Shown here: piece after piece, positions 24,951 to 37,457 of the stretch
How the letters are laid out: each line of letters begins with the position of its first letter
Position numbering within the stretch: position 1 is the first letter of the stretch
Assembly: GCF_019264445.1 (NCBI RefSeq)
Contig: NZ_JAHVAB010000069.1
Span: 46,523 to 110,522, forward strand
Direction of reading: 5' to 3'
Length of the DNA: 64,000 nucleotides
Source: Hydrogenophaga sp.
GTDB taxonomy: Bacteria > Pseudomonadota > Gammaproteobacteria > Burkholderiales > Burkholderiaceae_C
Translations under genes and position numbers: made by a program
The notes under the pieces: model-generated
What the model saw: only the letters and a program-made list of their open reading frames with translations
What the model was told of the DNA's origin: nothing
The model's database searches: none

Positions 24951-25667
24951 TTATCTGGCGCACTGCTTCAGTTTCTCGATCACCGGCGCGGCGCTGTGCC
25001 ATTGGAGGTCCAACAGCAGTTTCCCGTTGTCGGACAACCTGAATCTTTGCGTGTCGCTCATGCCATTGAGCATGGCGATCAGCCCGGGCACAGCAAACAT
25101 GATCGTGCCCACCTCCCTGGACTCCCGGTAATTGAACACCTGCAGGGTCTGGGCAGGTTCCTCGTCCTGCTGAAGGGTGATCCGGATCTTCTCGACTTGG
25201 GGTGACTTGGGCAGCCCCACACCATGAAAAATCAGCCATGCATCGGGCTTGGGGTTCTGGAATCCCATGATGGTTACGAGCCCGCCATGCTCCGGCTTGT
25301 ACTCCCGGTATTCGAAGGTGTATTTGGAGAACACCGCCGCGCACAGATTCCCTTCTGGTGTGGGCAGGGATTCGACCGCCCAGACGCCCTGCGCAAGCAC
25401 CTTCCTTTTTTCCTCTTTTTCTTTTTCCCGCTGCTTCATGTTCTCGTCGAGTTTGCGCGCCTGCTCGGCGGTGAGCGGCGGGCCGGAAGGCTGACGATGG
25501 GACCCAATGGCCTCGATGGCCGCCCGCCGGTCGCGCATCAAGTCCCAGCCGGTGTACTCGTACGGGGGGCTGCAGCCGTTTCCGTTGAACTGCATGCCGA
25601 TGGGGCACGCGACGGCGGCCAGCGGCCAGCACAGGCCCGCCAAAGACAGCGTTACTGGACATTTCAT
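24951..25667 (-). CDS. Hypothetical secreted protein with coiled-coil segment
   Basis: A 238-residue protein with a Sec signal peptide (LSLAGLCWPLAAVACP, cleavage near residue 20) and a Cys-containing start of the mature part (CPIGMQFNGNGCSPPYEY). A charged helix follows at about 75-95 (KQREKEKEEKRK), then a beta-rich domain of about 140 residues that I do not recognise. It is convergent with the GST gene (16-base gap) and divergent from the aldo/keto reductase gene. Base composition is somewhat lower in GC than the neighbours, which may indicate a recent arrival. Confidence 0.75.
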   Translation of the reverse strand: MKCPVTLSLAGLCWPLAAVACPIGMQFNGNGCSPPYEYTGWDLMRDRRAAIEAIGSHRQPSGPPLTAEQARKLDENMKQREKEKEEKRKVLAQGVWAVESLPTPEGNLCAAVFSKYTFEYREYKPEHGGLVTIMGFQNPKPDAWLIFHGVGLPKSPQVEKIRITLQQDEEPAQTLQVFNYRESREVGTIMFAVPGLIAMLNGMSDTQRFRLSDNGKLLLDLQWHSAAPVIEKLKQCAR

Positions 25668-25739
25668 GTGGCGTGTTCCTGAAGGGCTCGGCTCATCCGC
25701 GTTTCTGGTGGGACGGCCTCGCTGCTGTCTGATCAACGC

Positions 25740-25745
25740 AGTATA
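25740..25745 (-). promoter_or_regulatory. Possible -10 element for the hypothetical secreted protein gene
   Basis: TATACT on the minus strand, 72 bases before the ATG at 25667. No good -35 box is found at 16-18 bases, so the assignment is weak. Confidence 0.3.
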
Positions 25746-25766
25746 AAAACCGGGGGCAACGGCAGG

Positions 25767-25784
25767 ACCCGACTCAAGTCGGGT
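25767..25784. promoter_or_regulatory. 18-bp perfect-arm palindrome between divergent genes
   Basis: ACCCGACT-CA-AGTCGGGT: eight-base arms with a two-base centre. It lies 73 bases before the aldo/keto reductase ATG and about 22 bases upstream of the minus-strand TATACT. Form and place suggest an operator for a dimeric regulator; a short hairpin in RNA is the alternative. Confidence 0.4.
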
Positions 25785-25857
25785 GTGCCAGCGGCGAGAA
25801 GCCTGACCATGAGACCCCGGCGGCGGAACTTCGGGGCCCACATCACGTCCGATCGGC

Positions 25858-26817
25858 ATGAAGACACCCCCCACCTGCGCACCTGCGCTTTTCGCACCCG
25901 GCCGACGGCACTGGCTGGGCGGCGCACTCGGTGCCGCTGCACTGACCATCGCTTGGCCGATGGTGTCGAACGCGCAAGCCACCGCGGGTGGCCTGATCAC
26001 CCGCCGCATCCCCTCCAGCGGCGAAGCCCTGCCGGTGGTGGGCCTGGGCAGCTGGATCACCTTCAACGTGGGCAACGACGCGCGGGCGCGCGATGCCTGC
26101 GCGGAGGTGGTGCGCGCCTTCTTCGAGGCGGGTGGGCGTCTCATCGACAGCTCGCCCATGTACGGCTCGTCGCAACCGACCATCGGCCACGCGCTGGCCA
26201 AACTGCAGCAGCCCGCCACGCTGTTTTCCGCCGAGAAGGTCTGGGTGGGCGACGCGGCGCGCGGTGCCGCGCAGATGGAAGCCTCGCGCGGCTTCTGGGG
26301 CGTGCCCCGGTTCGACCTGATGCAGGTGCACAACCTGCTGGCCTGGGAGGCGCACCTGCCGCGCCTGTTCGACATGAAGGCCCGTGGCCGCCTGCGGTAT
26401 GTGGGCATCAGCACCTCAGAGGGGCGGCGCCATGCCGAGCTCGAACGCATCATGCGCACGCAGCCCATCGACTTCGTGCAGCTCTCCTACAACCTGCTGG
26501 ACCGCGAGGCCGAGCAGCGCCTGCTGCCGCTGGCGCAGGAGCGCGGCATCGCGGTGCTGGTGAACCGCCCGTTTCGCGAAGGCGCCCTGCTCGACCAGCT
26601 GGCGCGCCACCCGCTGCCGGGCTGGGCGAAAAACCTCGGCTGCGAACACTGGGCGCAGGTGGCGCTGAAGTTTGTGGTGTCGCACCCGGGCGTGACCTGC
26701 GCCATTCCGGCCACCAGCCAGGTGGCCCACCTGCGGCAAAACATGGCCGCCGCGCGCGGCCCCCTGCCCGACGCCGCGCTGCGCGCACGCATGGCGCGCG
26801 ATGTGGCCGCGCTGTAG
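25858..26817 (+). CDS. Exported aldo/keto reductase with Tat-like signal
   Basis: A 319-residue AKR-superfamily protein. Residues 1-41 form a signal with a twin arginine (GRRHWLGG), a hydrophobic core and SNAQA cleavage site. The TIM-barrel follows with the catalytic tetrad visible: Asp and Tyr in LIDSSPMYGSS, Lys in FSAEKVWVG, His in DLMQVHNLL. The ending CAIPATSQVAHLRQN is the nucleotide-binding edge of the barrel. Export of a folded, cofactor-loaded enzyme would fit the Tat route. The substrate is unknown. The DUF6064 gene follows after nine bases, so the two form an operon. Confidence 0.87.
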   Translation: MKTPPTCAPALFAPGRRHWLGGALGAAALTIAWPMVSNAQATAGGLITRRIPSSGEALPVVGLGSWITFNVGNDARARDACAEVVRAFFEAGGRLIDSSPMYGSSQPTIGHALAKLQQPATLFSAEKVWVGDAARGAAQMEASRGFWGVPRFDLMQVHNLLAWEAHLPRLFDMKARGRLRYVGISTSEGRRHAELERIMRTQPIDFVQLSYNLLDREAEQRLLPLAQERGIAVLVNRPFREGALLDQLARHPLPGWAKNLGCEHWAQVALKFVVSHPGVTCAIPATSQVAHLRQNMAAARGPLPDAALRARMARDVAAL

Positions 26818-26826
26818 GCCCGCGCC

Positions 26827-27498
26827 ATGAGCGAGTGGTGGACCTACCGGCCTTCTGACTTTCTGATGTTCGCGCCGCGCACGTACTGGCGGCTGTTCGA
26901 ACTGCACAACGAAGCGTGGTGGCCGGCGCAGGCGATCTTCTGCGCGCTGACAGCGCTGCTGGTCGTGGGGGTGTGGCGGCGCCACGGGCCGACGCTGCGG
27001 GTGGGGGTGTTCGCCGCTGCGGCGGCATGGGTGTTCGTGGCGTGGGCTTTCATGTGGCAGCGGTACGCGCCCATCAACTGGGCCGCCAGTGGCTTCGCGT
27101 GGGGCTTTGCCGCGCAGGCGCTGGGGCTGCTGGCGCTGTCGTCGCGCAGCGCGTTGCACGCCGCGCCGTCGCGCGGGCGCCGCGCCGGTGGGCTGGCCCT
27201 GCTGCTGTGGGCGCTGCTCGCGCACCCCGCGCTGGGCCTGCTGTTTGGGCGGCCCTGGTCGCAGGCCGAGGTGATCGGCCTGGCGCCCGACCCGACCGCC
27301 ATCGCCACGCTGGGCCTCTTGTTGTGCGTGGGCGGCGGGCCGCGCGTGTGGCAAGGCTTGCTCGTGGCAGGCGCCATGGCCTGGCTCGCGGTGAGCGCGG
27401 CCACGCTGGCCACCATGGGCTCGGCGCAGGCGGCCGTGCCTGCGGCCGCTGCGCTGCTGGCGGGCGCTGCGCTGTGGCGCGGCCGCGCGGCTCAGTGA
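26827..27498 (+). CDS. DUF6064-type multi-pass membrane protein
   Basis: A 223-residue protein with six predicted membrane helices. The start MSEWWTYRPSDFLMFAPRTYW and FELHNEAWWPAQ are the conserved face of proteins annotated as DUF6064; their function is not known. It follows the exported aldo/keto reductase by nine bases. Its stop overlaps the stop of the convergent livF gene by seven bases. Confidence 0.8.
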   Translation: MSEWWTYRPSDFLMFAPRTYWRLFELHNEAWWPAQAIFCALTALLVVGVWRRHGPTLRVGVFAAAAAWVFVAWAFMWQRYAPINWAASGFAWGFAAQALGLLALSSRSALHAAPSRGRRAGGLALLLWALLAHPALGLLFGRPWSQAEVIGLAPDPTAIATLGLLLCVGGGPRVWQGLLVAGAMAWLAVSAATLATMGSAQAAVPAAAALLAGAALWRGRAAQ

Positions 27499-28196
27499 GC
27501 GCCCAGGTACGCCTTGGCCAGCGACGCGTCGGCCGCGATCTCGGCCGAGCTGCCCTGGGCCACGATGTGGCCACTCTCCATCACGTAGGCGCGGTCGGCC
27601 AGCGCGAGCGCCAGGCCCGCCATCTGGTCCACCAGCAGCAGGGTCATGCCTTCGCTGCGCAGGCGGTCGAGCGAGGCAAACAGCTCTTCGATCACCTTGG
27701 GGGCCAACCCCAGCGAGGGCTCGTCGAGCAACAGGATGCGCGGTCGCGACATGAGCGCGCGCGCAATCGCCAGCATCTGCTGTTCACCGCCTGAGAGCAG
27801 GCCCGCCCTCTGGTGCAGCCGCTCGCGCAGGCGCGGGAAGCGCTGCAACATCTCTTCCACCCGCGCCTCTCGGCCTTCGGGGTGCAGGAAGGCGCCCAGG
27901 CGGATGTTGTCGAGCACGCTCAGCTCGGGGAACACCTGTCGGCCTTCGGGCACCAGCACCATGCCGCGCGCCACGATGGCTTCGGTGCCGGCCTGCGACA
28001 GGTCTTCACCCTCCAGGTGAATGCCACCGCCCGACAGCGGCCGGTGCAGCCCGCTGAGCGCGCGCATCAGCGTGGACTTGCCCGCGCCATTGGCGCCCAG
28101 CAAGGCCACGGCCTCGCCCCGCCGCACCGCCAGCGAAATGCCATGCAGCACCGGCTCCGCGCCATAGCCCGCCACCAGCTGCCCCACACCCAGCAT
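27492..28196 (-). CDS. livF: Branched-chain amino acid-type ABC transporter ATPase, LivF-like, isolated
   Basis: A 234-residue ABC ATPase. Walker A GANGAGKST, signature LLSGGEQQMLAIARALM, Walker B ILLLDEPSLGLAP, and the LivF-typical MVLVPEGRQVFPELSV. It would energise uptake of branched-chain amino acids or, in this family, often aromatic acids or amides. No livG, livH, livM or binding-protein gene is adjacent. Upstream lie two copies of the 80-bp repeat and then glgP, so the gene is an orphan or the remnant end of a moved operon. The start at ATG 28196 gives the usual opening MLGVGQLVAGYG; the in-frame extension upstream runs into the repeat. Confidence 0.88.
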   Translation of the reverse strand: MLGVGQLVAGYGAEPVLHGISLAVRRGEAVALLGANGAGKSTLMRALSGLHRPLSGGGIHLEGEDLSQAGTEAIVARGMVLVPEGRQVFPELSVLDNIRLGAFLHPEGREARVEEMLQRFPRLRERLHQRAGLLSGGEQQMLAIARALMSRPRILLLDEPSLGLAPKVIEELFASLDRLRSEGMTLLLVDQMAGLALALADRAYVMESGHIVAQGSSAEIAADASLAKAYLGAH

Positions 28197-28235
28197 CTCC
28201 ACTTTGATCGGCTCCGACGCAGCGTGGGGGTCAGC

Positions 28236-28315
28236 GGGCCAGCCGCCGGGCCGCCCCAAGGCAGGCCCAGCCCCCTCGGGGGGCAGCGACCCGCGCAGCG
28301 GCGGAGCGTGGGGGC
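28236..28315. repeat. 80-bp extragenic repeat, copy 1
   Basis: Begins GGGCCAGCCGCCGGGCC and ends GGCGGAGCGTGGGGGC, with a strong internal hairpin around CCCCCTCGGGGGG. It matches copies 2-4 almost base for base. A shorter end-piece (CAGCGTGGGGG, 28220-28230) precedes it. It lies between livF and glgP and extends to near the livF start. Confidence 0.85.
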
Positions 28316-28326
28316 AATACCCTCCA

Positions 28327-28404
28327 GGGCCAGCCGCCGGGCCGCCCCAAGGCAGGCCCAGCCCCCTCGGGGGCAGCGACCCGCGCAGCGGCGGAGCGTG
28401 GGGG

Positions 28405-28405
<1 letters not shown>
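28327..28405. repeat. 80-bp extragenic repeat, copy 2
   Basis: Same unit as copy 1 in the same orientation, 11 bases further on, with one G fewer after the central hairpin. Its last base is the last base of the glgP stop codon, so it abuts the gene exactly and could act in 3'-end formation. Confidence 0.85.
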
Positions 28406-30873
<2,468 letters not shown>

Positions 30874-30928
30874 GGCGGTGGGGATGCGGGTGGGTGCGAA
30901 AGGCAGAAGCAATAAACGTGCTGACCGC

Positions 30929-32449
30929 TCAGGCGCGGGCTGGGGCGGGCATCGCGGCGCGGTAGACGCTCAGGTACTCGGCGGCCGCGCGCGCCCAGTC
31001 AAAGCGCAGCGCCATGGCGTGCTGCTGCACGGCAAGCCATTCGGCCGGGCGGCGCTGCAACGCGAAGGCGCGCTTCACGGCCGCCGTCAGCCCGGGCACG
31101 TCGAGGTCGCGGAAGACGAAGCCGCTGGCGCTGCCATCGGCCAGGTTTTCCAGGCTGCAGTCGACCACGGTGTCGGCCAGCCCGCCCACGGCGCGCACCA
31201 GAGGGAGCGTGCCGTAGCGCAGGCCGTAGAGCTGGGTGAGGCCACAGGGCTCGAAGCGCGAGGGCAGCAGGATCACGTCGGCGCCAGCGATCACGCTGTG
31301 CGCCAGCGCCTCGTCGTACCCCACGGTGAGGGCGACCTGTTCGGGGTGGCGCTGGGCACAGGCGCGCAGCGCCTGCTCGATGGCCGCATCGCCCGAGCCC
31401 AGCACCGCGAGTTGCCCGCCGCGACCCACCAGTTCGTCGACCACCGCGGGCAGCAGGTGCAGGCCCTTTTGCTCGGTGAGTCGGCTCACCACCGAGAACA
31501 GCAGCGCATCAGGCCGCGGCTGCAGGCCCAGGCGTTGTTGCAGCCGGGCCTTGGCCTGGGCCTTGCCCTCCATGTGCCCGGCCTCAAAGCCCGGTTGCAC
31601 CAGTGGGTCGGTTTGTGGGTTCCACACCGCGTCGTCCACGCCGTTCAGGATGCCGTGCAGCTGCGCCTGCCGCTGGCGCAACACGCCGTCAAGCCCGCAG
31701 CCCTGCTCGGGGCCGGTGATCTCGCGCGCATAGGTCGGGCTCACGGTGGTGATGGCGTCGCTGTACTTCAGCCCCGCCTTCATGAAGCTGATGTGGCCGT
31801 GGAACTCCAGCCCCTGCAGGTGGAAGAGGCTGTCGGGCAGCCCCAGGCGCGGGCGCAGGCTGGCGTTGAACACGCCCTGGTACGCGAGGTTGTGCACGGT
31901 GAAGACGGTGGCCGGGCGGTGCTCCGCCGTGCGCGCCAGCTCGCGCAGGTAGGCGAACGCCAGGCCGGTGTGCCAGTCGTGGCCGTGCACCACGTCGGGT
32001 CGCCAGGCGGCGCTCAGCCCGGTACCGAGCAGGGCTGCGGCCCAGCCCAGCCAGGCGAATTGCTCCGCGCTGTCGGGCCAGGGCTGGCCCGAGGCGTCCA
32101 GGTAGGGGTTGCCGCTGCGCTCGTAGAGCCCGGGCGCGTGCAGCAGCCACACCGGCACGCCGCTGTCGGTGATGCGCCCGGCGCGCAGCCAGGGCGTGGG
32201 CCCGTGGGCCGACGTGGCCTGCGGGCCGAGACCTGAAGGCAGGCCCGGGCTGCCCCCGGCGGGCACGAGCAGCGTGGGGCCTTCGGGCGTGACGCCTGCG
32301 ACCACGCCGGGGAAGGCCGGCAGCAATAGGCGCACGTCGGCGCCCAGGGCCCGCAGGGCGGGCGGCAAGCCTGCGCTCACATCGGCCAGCCCGCCGGTCT
32401 TGAGCAGCGGGAACACCTCGGAGCAGACGTAGAGGATCTTGGGGTTCAT
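30929..32449 (-). CDS. glgA: Glycogen synthase (ADP-glucose)
   Basis: A 506-residue GT5 enzyme. ADP-glucose-binding [13 protein letters not shown] is near residues 17-29, and the C-terminal GT-B half has [14 protein letters not shown] and [22 protein letters not shown] Pro/Gly-rich insertion at residues about 60-85 is longer than in E. coli. It extends alpha-1,4-glucan from ADP-glucose made by the upstream GlgC; the two genes overlap by four bases. Confidence 0.96.
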   Translation of the reverse strand: MNPKILYVCSEVFPLLKTGGLADVSAGLPPALRALGADVRLLLPAFPGVVAGVTPEGPTLLVPAGGSPGLPSGLGPQATSAHGPTPWLRAGRITDSGVPVWLLHAPGLYERSGNPYLDASGQPWPDSAEQFAWLGWAAALLGTGLSAAWRPDVVHGHDWHTGLAFAYLRELARTAEHRPATVFTVHNLAYQGVFNASLRPRLGLPDSLFHLQGLEFHGHISFMKAGLKYSDAITTVSPTYAREITGPEQGCGLDGVLRQRQAQLHGILNGVDDAVWNPQTDPLVQPGFEAGHMEGKAQAKARLQQRLGLQPRPDALLFSVVSRLTEQKGLHLLPAVVDELVGRGGQLAVLGSGDAAIEQALRACAQRHPEQVALTVGYDEALAHSVIAGADVILLPSRFEPCGLTQLYGLRYGTLPLVRAVGGLADTVVDCSLENLADGSASGFVFRDLDVPGLTAAVKRAFALQRRPAEWLAVQQHAMALRFDWARAAAEYLSVYRAAMPAPARA

Positions 32450-33705
32450 TCCAGTTTGTCGAGCATGGCGCGGGTGACGAGCACCACGCCGTTGTCGGTG
32501 CGGAAGAAGCGCCGCGCGTCTTCTGCCGCGTCCACGCCGATCTTCATGCCATCGGGGATCACACAGCCGTTGTCGATCACCACCTTGCGCAGTTCGCAGC
32601 TGCGTCCGATGTCGACCTCGGGCAGGATCACGGATTCTTCCACGGTGGCGAACGAGTGGACGCGAACCTTGGAAAACAGCACCGAGCGGCGCACCAGCGC
32701 GCCCGAGATGATGCAGCCACCCGAGACCAGCGAGTCCACCGCACAGCCCCGGCGGCCGTCGTCATCAAACACGAACTTGGCCGGTGGCAGCTGCTCCTGG
32801 TAGGTCCAGATCGGCCATTCGCGGTCGTACATGTCGAGCTCGGGAATCGTGCCCGTGAGGTCGAGGTTGGCCGCCCAGTAGGCGTCGACCGTGCCCACAT
32901 CGCGCCAGTAGGCTGGCGCCTCGGGCGAACTCTTCACGCACGACATGCCGAAGGGGTGGGCCACCGCCTCGCCGGCGGCCACCATGGCCGGGATGATGTC
33001 CTTGCCGAAATCGCGGCTGGAGCCGGCGGTGCCCGAGTCGCGCTGGAGCGCCTCGAACAGGTGCTCGGTGTTGAACACGTACACGCCCATGCTGGCCAGC
33101 GCGGTGTCGGGCTTGCCCGGCATGGGCGGCGGCTGGGCCGGCTTCTCCAGGAAGCGCACGATGTGGCGGTTGGCGTCGATGTCCATGACGCCGAAGGCCG
33201 TGGCCTCGGCCAGGGGCACCTCGATGCAGGCCACGGTGCACTTCTTGCCCATGGCCACGTGGTCGGCGATCAGGTCGGCGTAGTCCATCTTGTAGATGTG
33301 GTCGCCTGCGAGCACGAGGATGTAGTCGGGCTTGTGGGCGCGCAGGATGTCCAGGTTCTGGTAGACCGCGTCGGCCGTGCCCAGGTACCAGCTCTCGTCG
33401 TCCATGCGCTGCTGGGCGGGCAGCAGGTCGATGAATTCGTTGAACTCATTGCGCAGGAAGCTCCATCCGCGTTGCAGGTGGCGCAGCAGGCTGTGCGACT
33501 TGTACTGCGTGAGCACGCCGATGCGGCGCACGCCCGAGTTCAGGCAGTTGGAGAGCGCGAAGTCGACGATGCGGAACTTGCCGCCGAAGTAGACGGCGGG
33601 CTTGGCGCGCCGGTCGGTCAGGGCGTGCAGGCGCGAGCCGCGTCCGCCCGCCAGCACCAGGGCAATGGTGCGTTTGGCCAGTTGCTGGGGCGAGTTCTTT
33701 TCCAT
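32446..33705 (-). CDS. glgC: Glucose-1-phosphate adenylyltransferase (ADP-glucose pyrophosphorylase)
   Basis: A 419-residue protein. Nucleotidyltransferase motif [21 protein letters not shown], then [21 protein letters not shown] active site and FLEKP for sugar binding. The C-terminal left-handed beta-helix carries the allosteric region. It makes ADP-glucose, the committed step of glycogen synthesis. It lies 72 bases downstream of malQ and overlaps glgA. Confidence 0.96.
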   Translation of the reverse strand: MEKNSPQQLAKRTIALVLAGGRGSRLHALTDRRAKPAVYFGGKFRIVDFALSNCLNSGVRRIGVLTQYKSHSLLRHLQRGWSFLRNEFNEFIDLLPAQQRMDDESWYLGTADAVYQNLDILRAHKPDYILVLAGDHIYKMDYADLIADHVAMGKKCTVACIEVPLAEATAFGVMDIDANRHIVRFLEKPAQPPPMPGKPDTALASMGVYVFNTEHLFEALQRDSGTAGSSRDFGKDIIPAMVAAGEAVAHPFGMSCVKSSPEAPAYWRDVGTVDAYWAANLDLTGTIPELDMYDREWPIWTYQEQLPPAKFVFDDDGRRGCAVDSLVSGGCIISGALVRRSVLFSKVRVHSFATVEESVILPEVDIGRSCELRKVVIDNGCVIPDGMKIGVDAAEDARRFFRTDNGVVLVTRAMLDKLE

Positions 33706-33777
33706 GCGTGTCTCCGGTGGGGGTGGTGGGTGTGCGTCTTGGTGCGCAGTGGAAATGGTGGAAGGGGTGCGGGGCGT

Positions 33778-35283
33778 TCAGGGTATTCGGCCGTGTGCCC
33801 GCACCATGGCCAGCAGGCGCTCGGCCGGGCGGTGGTCGATCTGGCGCCAGTCGAAGCGCCACTCCCAGCAGCCGGTGGCCTGTCCGGGTGTGTTCATGCG
33901 GTGTTTGCCATCCAGGCCCAGGACATCCTGGAACGGCAGCACCACGGTGTGTGCCACCGTCTGCGACAGCGCGTGGATCAGCGTCCAGTGCGGCTCGGTG
34001 TCCACCGCCGGGCCGAGGTAGGCGCGTGCGGTGGCCTTGTCGTGGCTGGACGCGGTGCGCCACCAGCCCAGCGTGGTGTCGTTGTCGTGCGTGCCGGTGT
34101 AGGCCACGCAGTTGGGCTCGAGGTTGTGCGGCAGGTAGGGGTTGCCCGGGCCACCGCCAAAGGCGAACTGCAGGATGCGCATGCCGGGGTAGCCGCAGGC
34201 CTCGCGCAGCGCGTTCACCTCGGGCGTGATCAGGCCCAGGTCTTCCGCGATGATGGCCAGCGGCCCCAGCTCTTGCTGCAGCTCGGCAAAGAACGGCAGG
34301 CCCGGGCCGGTTTGCCACTGCCCGGCCACGGCGGTGGGTTCGCTGGCCGGGATTTCCCAGTGCGCCTCGAAGCCGCGGAAGTGGTCCAGCCGCACCACAT
34401 CGACCTGCTTGAAGAGGTGCGCCACGCGGTCCTTCCACCAGCGGTAGCCGTTCTGCGCCATCGCTGGCCAGTTGTAGAGCGGGTTGCCCCAGCGCTGGCC
34501 GGTGGCGCTGAAGTAGTCGGGCGGCACGCCGGCCACCACCTGGGGCTCGAAGTCGTCATCGAGCAGGAACTGGCCTGCGTGGGCCCACACATCCGCGCTG
34601 TGGTGCGCCACAAAGATGGGCGCGTCGCCCACGATCTGCACACCCCGGCTGTGCGCGTAGCCGCGCAGCGCCTGCCACTGCACCCAGAAGCGCCACTGCA
34701 CGAACTGCCAGAACCCGAGCGCCTTGGGCGATTGCTGCCGCACCTCGTCCAGCGCCTGCGCGTCGCGCCGGGCCAGCGGTGCGGGCCACTGCGGCCAGCT
34801 GCCGACATGTCGTTCGCTGAGCACCATGAAGAGGGCGTAGTCGTCGAGCCAGTGGGCGTGTTCGGTGCAGAAGTCGGCCAGCGCCGCGCGGCTCTCGGGC
34901 GTGGCGCGCAGGTTGAAGCCGTCCCAGGCCTTGCGCAGGCTGGCCATGCGCCAGGGTGCCACGCGCTCGAAATCGCAGCGGTGGTGGTCGAAGCCCTGCG
35001 TGGGCATCCAGGGCAGCCAGCCCATCTGCACCAGGTCTTCGAGGTCGACGAGGAGCGGACTGCCGGCAAAGGCCGAGACGCTCTGGTACGGCGAGTTGCC
35101 CGGGCCGGCGGGCGACAGCGGCAGGATCTGCCACAGCGACTGGCCGGCGGACACCAGCCAGTCCACGAAATGGCGCGCACCCACGCCGAAGTCGCCCGAG
35201 CCGTGGGGGCCGGGCAGGCTGGTGATGTGCAGCAGCACACCGCTGGTGCGGCGCGAAAGCAGGGGGTGGACGGTGGTGTTCAT
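33778..35283 (-). CDS. malQ: 4-alpha-glucanotransferase (amylomaltase)
   Basis: A 501-residue GH77 enzyme of the short, plant/Thermus-like type. Opening RRTSGVLLHITSLPGPHGSGDFG, nucleophile region VVRLDHFRGFEAHWEIPA, acid IIAEDLGLITPEV, and YTGTHDNDTTLGWW near the end. It disproportionates maltodextrins released during glycogen debranching. Start overlaps the glgX stop by four bases (ATGA). Confidence 0.95.
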   Translation of the reverse strand: MNTTVHPLLSRRTSGVLLHITSLPGPHGSGDFGVGARHFVDWLVSAGQSLWQILPLSPAGPGNSPYQSVSAFAGSPLLVDLEDLVQMGWLPWMPTQGFDHHRCDFERVAPWRMASLRKAWDGFNLRATPESRAALADFCTEHAHWLDDYALFMVLSERHVGSWPQWPAPLARRDAQALDEVRQQSPKALGFWQFVQWRFWVQWQALRGYAHSRGVQIVGDAPIFVAHHSADVWAHAGQFLLDDDFEPQVVAGVPPDYFSATGQRWGNPLYNWPAMAQNGYRWWKDRVAHLFKQVDVVRLDHFRGFEAHWEIPASEPTAVAGQWQTGPGLPFFAELQQELGPLAIIAEDLGLITPEVNALREACGYPGMRILQFAFGGGPGNPYLPHNLEPNCVAYTGTHDNDTTLGWWRTASSHDKATARAYLGPAVDTEPHWTLIHALSQTVAHTVVLPFQDVLGLDGKHRMNTPGQATGCWEWRFDWRQIDHRPAERLLAMVRAHGRIP

Positions 35284-37457
35284 GAACGGCCGGGGGAATG
35301 ACCCTCGGGCACATGCAAGCCTTGGACCAGCACGCGCACGCCGGTCTCGTTGAGCGTGGTGTGGCCGGCTTCGGTGGCGGGGTGGTCGAGGTTCACGGCG
35401 GCGTCTGCGCTGTCCATCACCACGGTCCATTTCCCGCCGGGGAGCGGCAAGGTGATGGTGCCGGGACCGGCATGCCAGACCACGCACAGGCGTTCCGTGG
35501 GCGCGGCTCCGTCGTCGCCCACGGTGATGAGGGCCGTCAGGGTGCGGCGGTCGTGGGCCTGCCAGGCCTCGGGCGTCATGGGATGGCCGTCGGTGTCGAG
35601 CCAGGCGATGTCGGGCGGGGCGGTGTGGGGCGGGGCGGTGTGGGGGGCGTCGCCCGGGCCTTCAAACCAACACGCGTGGCGCAGGCCCGGGTGCTGGCGC
35701 CGCAGTGCGGCCAGGCCGGCCACGAAACCGGTCAGCGAGGCGTCGGCCTGTGCCCAGTCCAGCCAGGTGATGGCGTTGTCCTGGCAATACACATTGTTGT
35801 TGCCCTGCTGGCTGTGGCCGAGCTCGTCGCCGGCCAGCAGCTGGGGCGTGCCCTGTGCGCAGAAGAGCGTGGCCAGGAGGGCGCGCCGCCAGAGGGCGCG
35901 GCGGTGCAGCACGGCAGGGTCGTCGGTGGTGCCTTCCACGCCGCCGTTGGCGCTCAGGTTGTGGCCGTGGCCGTCGCGGTTGTCCTCGCCGTTGGCGGCG
36001 TTGTGCTTGTGCTGGTAGGCGGTGAGGTCGGCGAGGTTGAAGCCGTCGTGCGCGGTGACCATGTTCACGCTGGCGGTGGGCAGGCGGCCCTGGCGGTGGA
36101 ACAGGTCGGCGCTGGCGCAGGTGCGGGTGGCGAGCTCGCCGCGCGTGCCCGCGTGGCCGAGCCAGAAGGCGCGCACGCCGTCGCGAAAGCGGTCGTTCCA
36201 CTCCAGCCAGCCAGCGTCGAACCCGCCGGTGTGGTAGCCGCCCGGGCCCACGTCCCACGGCTCGGCGATGAGTCGCACGCTGCGCAGAACCGGGTCTTGC
36301 GCCATGGCGCTGAGCAGGGCGCTGCGCGGGTTGAACGCATGGCCAAGGGCTGCGTCGCGGCCGAGCGAGACGGCGAGGTCAAACCGGAAACCGTCTACAC
36401 CGAAGGCCTGTACCCACCAGCGCAGGCTGTCCATCACCCACTGCAGCACGCGCGGTTCGCTGAACGCCAGGCTGTTGCCGGTGCCGCTGAAGTTGTGCGG
36501 CACGCCGCGCTCGCCCATGGCGTACCAGCGGTTCTGAGCGAGGCCGCGCCAGCTCAGCGTGGGGCCATTCAGATCGCTTTCGGCGGTGTGGTTGAACACC
36601 ACGTCGAGCACCACCTCGATGCCGGCGCGGTGCAGGGTGTCGACCATGTGGCGGAACTCGGCGCGCACGGCGGCGGGGTCGTCGGCTGGGGCGGCCGCGT
36701 AGGCCGGCTCGGGGGCGAACGCGTTGAGCGTGTTGTAGCCCCAGTGGTTGCTCAAGCCCCGTTCGAGCAGGTGGCGCTCGCTGATGTGCTGGTGCACCGG
36801 CAGCAAGCACACGGTGGTGATGCCCAGGCGCTGCAGGTGCTGCACCACGGCTGGGTGCGCCAGCGCGGCGTAGGTGCCGCGCTGCTCCTCAGGCACCTCA
36901 GGGTGCAGGCGGGTGAGGGCTTTCACATGCGCCTCGTAGATCACCACGCGGTCACGGGCAATGGCGGGGCGGGGCGCGATGCGCTGCGCGGCGCTCAGCT
37001 CGGCCTGCGCGTCCACCACCACGCAGCGCGGCATGTGGGCGGCGTTGTCGGCCGGGTCGGGCTGGTGCTCGCCCCAGGGCTGCGTGGGGTGCAGCGGATC
37101 GGCGCAGGCATGGCCGGTCTGCAAGGCCAGGCGTTCGGTGTCGCCCACCAGCGCCAGCGCCCAGGGGTCGAGCAGCAGGCGCGCCGGGTTGAAGCGGTGG
37201 CCCGCCTCGGGCTGCCACGGGCCGCTGGCGCGCAGGCCGTAGTGCTGGCCGGCGGCCAGGCCGGGCACGAAGGCCGCCCAGAGGCCGTCGCCCGCTGGCC
37301 GCAGGGCCACGCGCCGGCTTTCGCTGGCTGCGCCGGGTTCGAAGAGGCACAGGTCGATGCCGTGCGCATCGGGGGCCCACACCGAGAAGTTCACGCCGTC
37401 GATGCCGGCCTGCTGGCGCAGATGGGCACCGAGGGCCGGCGCGGTGCCGGCGGTCAT
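35280..37457 (-). CDS. glgX: Glycogen debranching enzyme (isoamylase type)
   Basis: A 725-residue GH13 protein. N-terminal CBM48-like domain ([20 protein letters not shown]), then [14 protein letters not shown], nucleophile in [10 protein letters not shown], acid in [14 protein letters not shown], and [14 protein letters not shown]. It cuts alpha-1,6 branches of phosphorylase-limited glycogen. A small tandem duplication near 35620-35645 encodes HTAPP twice in the region before the C-terminal domain. Start and stop overlap glgB and malQ. Confidence 0.95.
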   Translation of the reverse strand: MTAGTAPALGAHLRQQAGIDGVNFSVWAPDAHGIDLCLFEPGAASESRRVALRPAGDGLWAAFVPGLAAGQHYGLRASGPWQPEAGHRFNPARLLLDPWALALVGDTERLALQTGHACADPLHPTQPWGEHQPDPADNAAHMPRCVVVDAQAELSAAQRIAPRPAIARDRVVIYEAHVKALTRLHPEVPEEQRGTYAALAHPAVVQHLQRLGITTVCLLPVHQHISERHLLERGLSNHWGYNTLNAFAPEPAYAAAPADDPAAVRAEFRHMVDTLHRAGIEVVLDVVFNHTAESDLNGPTLSWRGLAQNRWYAMGERGVPHNFSGTGNSLAFSEPRVLQWVMDSLRWWVQAFGVDGFRFDLAVSLGRDAALGHAFNPRSALLSAMAQDPVLRSVRLIAEPWDVGPGGYHTGGFDAGWLEWNDRFRDGVRAFWLGHAGTRGELATRTCASADLFHRQGRLPTASVNMVTAHDGFNLADLTAYQHKHNAANGEDNRDGHGHNLSANGGVEGTTDDPAVLHRRALWRRALLATLFCAQGTPQLLAGDELGHSQQGNNNVYCQDNAITWLDWAQADASLTGFVAGLAALRRQHPGLRHACWFEGPGDAPHTAPPHTAPPDIAWLDTDGHPMTPEAWQAHDRRTLTALITVGDDGAAPTERLCVVWHAGPGTITLPLPGGKWTVVMDSADAAVNLDHPATEAGHTTLNETGVRVLVQGLHVPEGHSPGRS

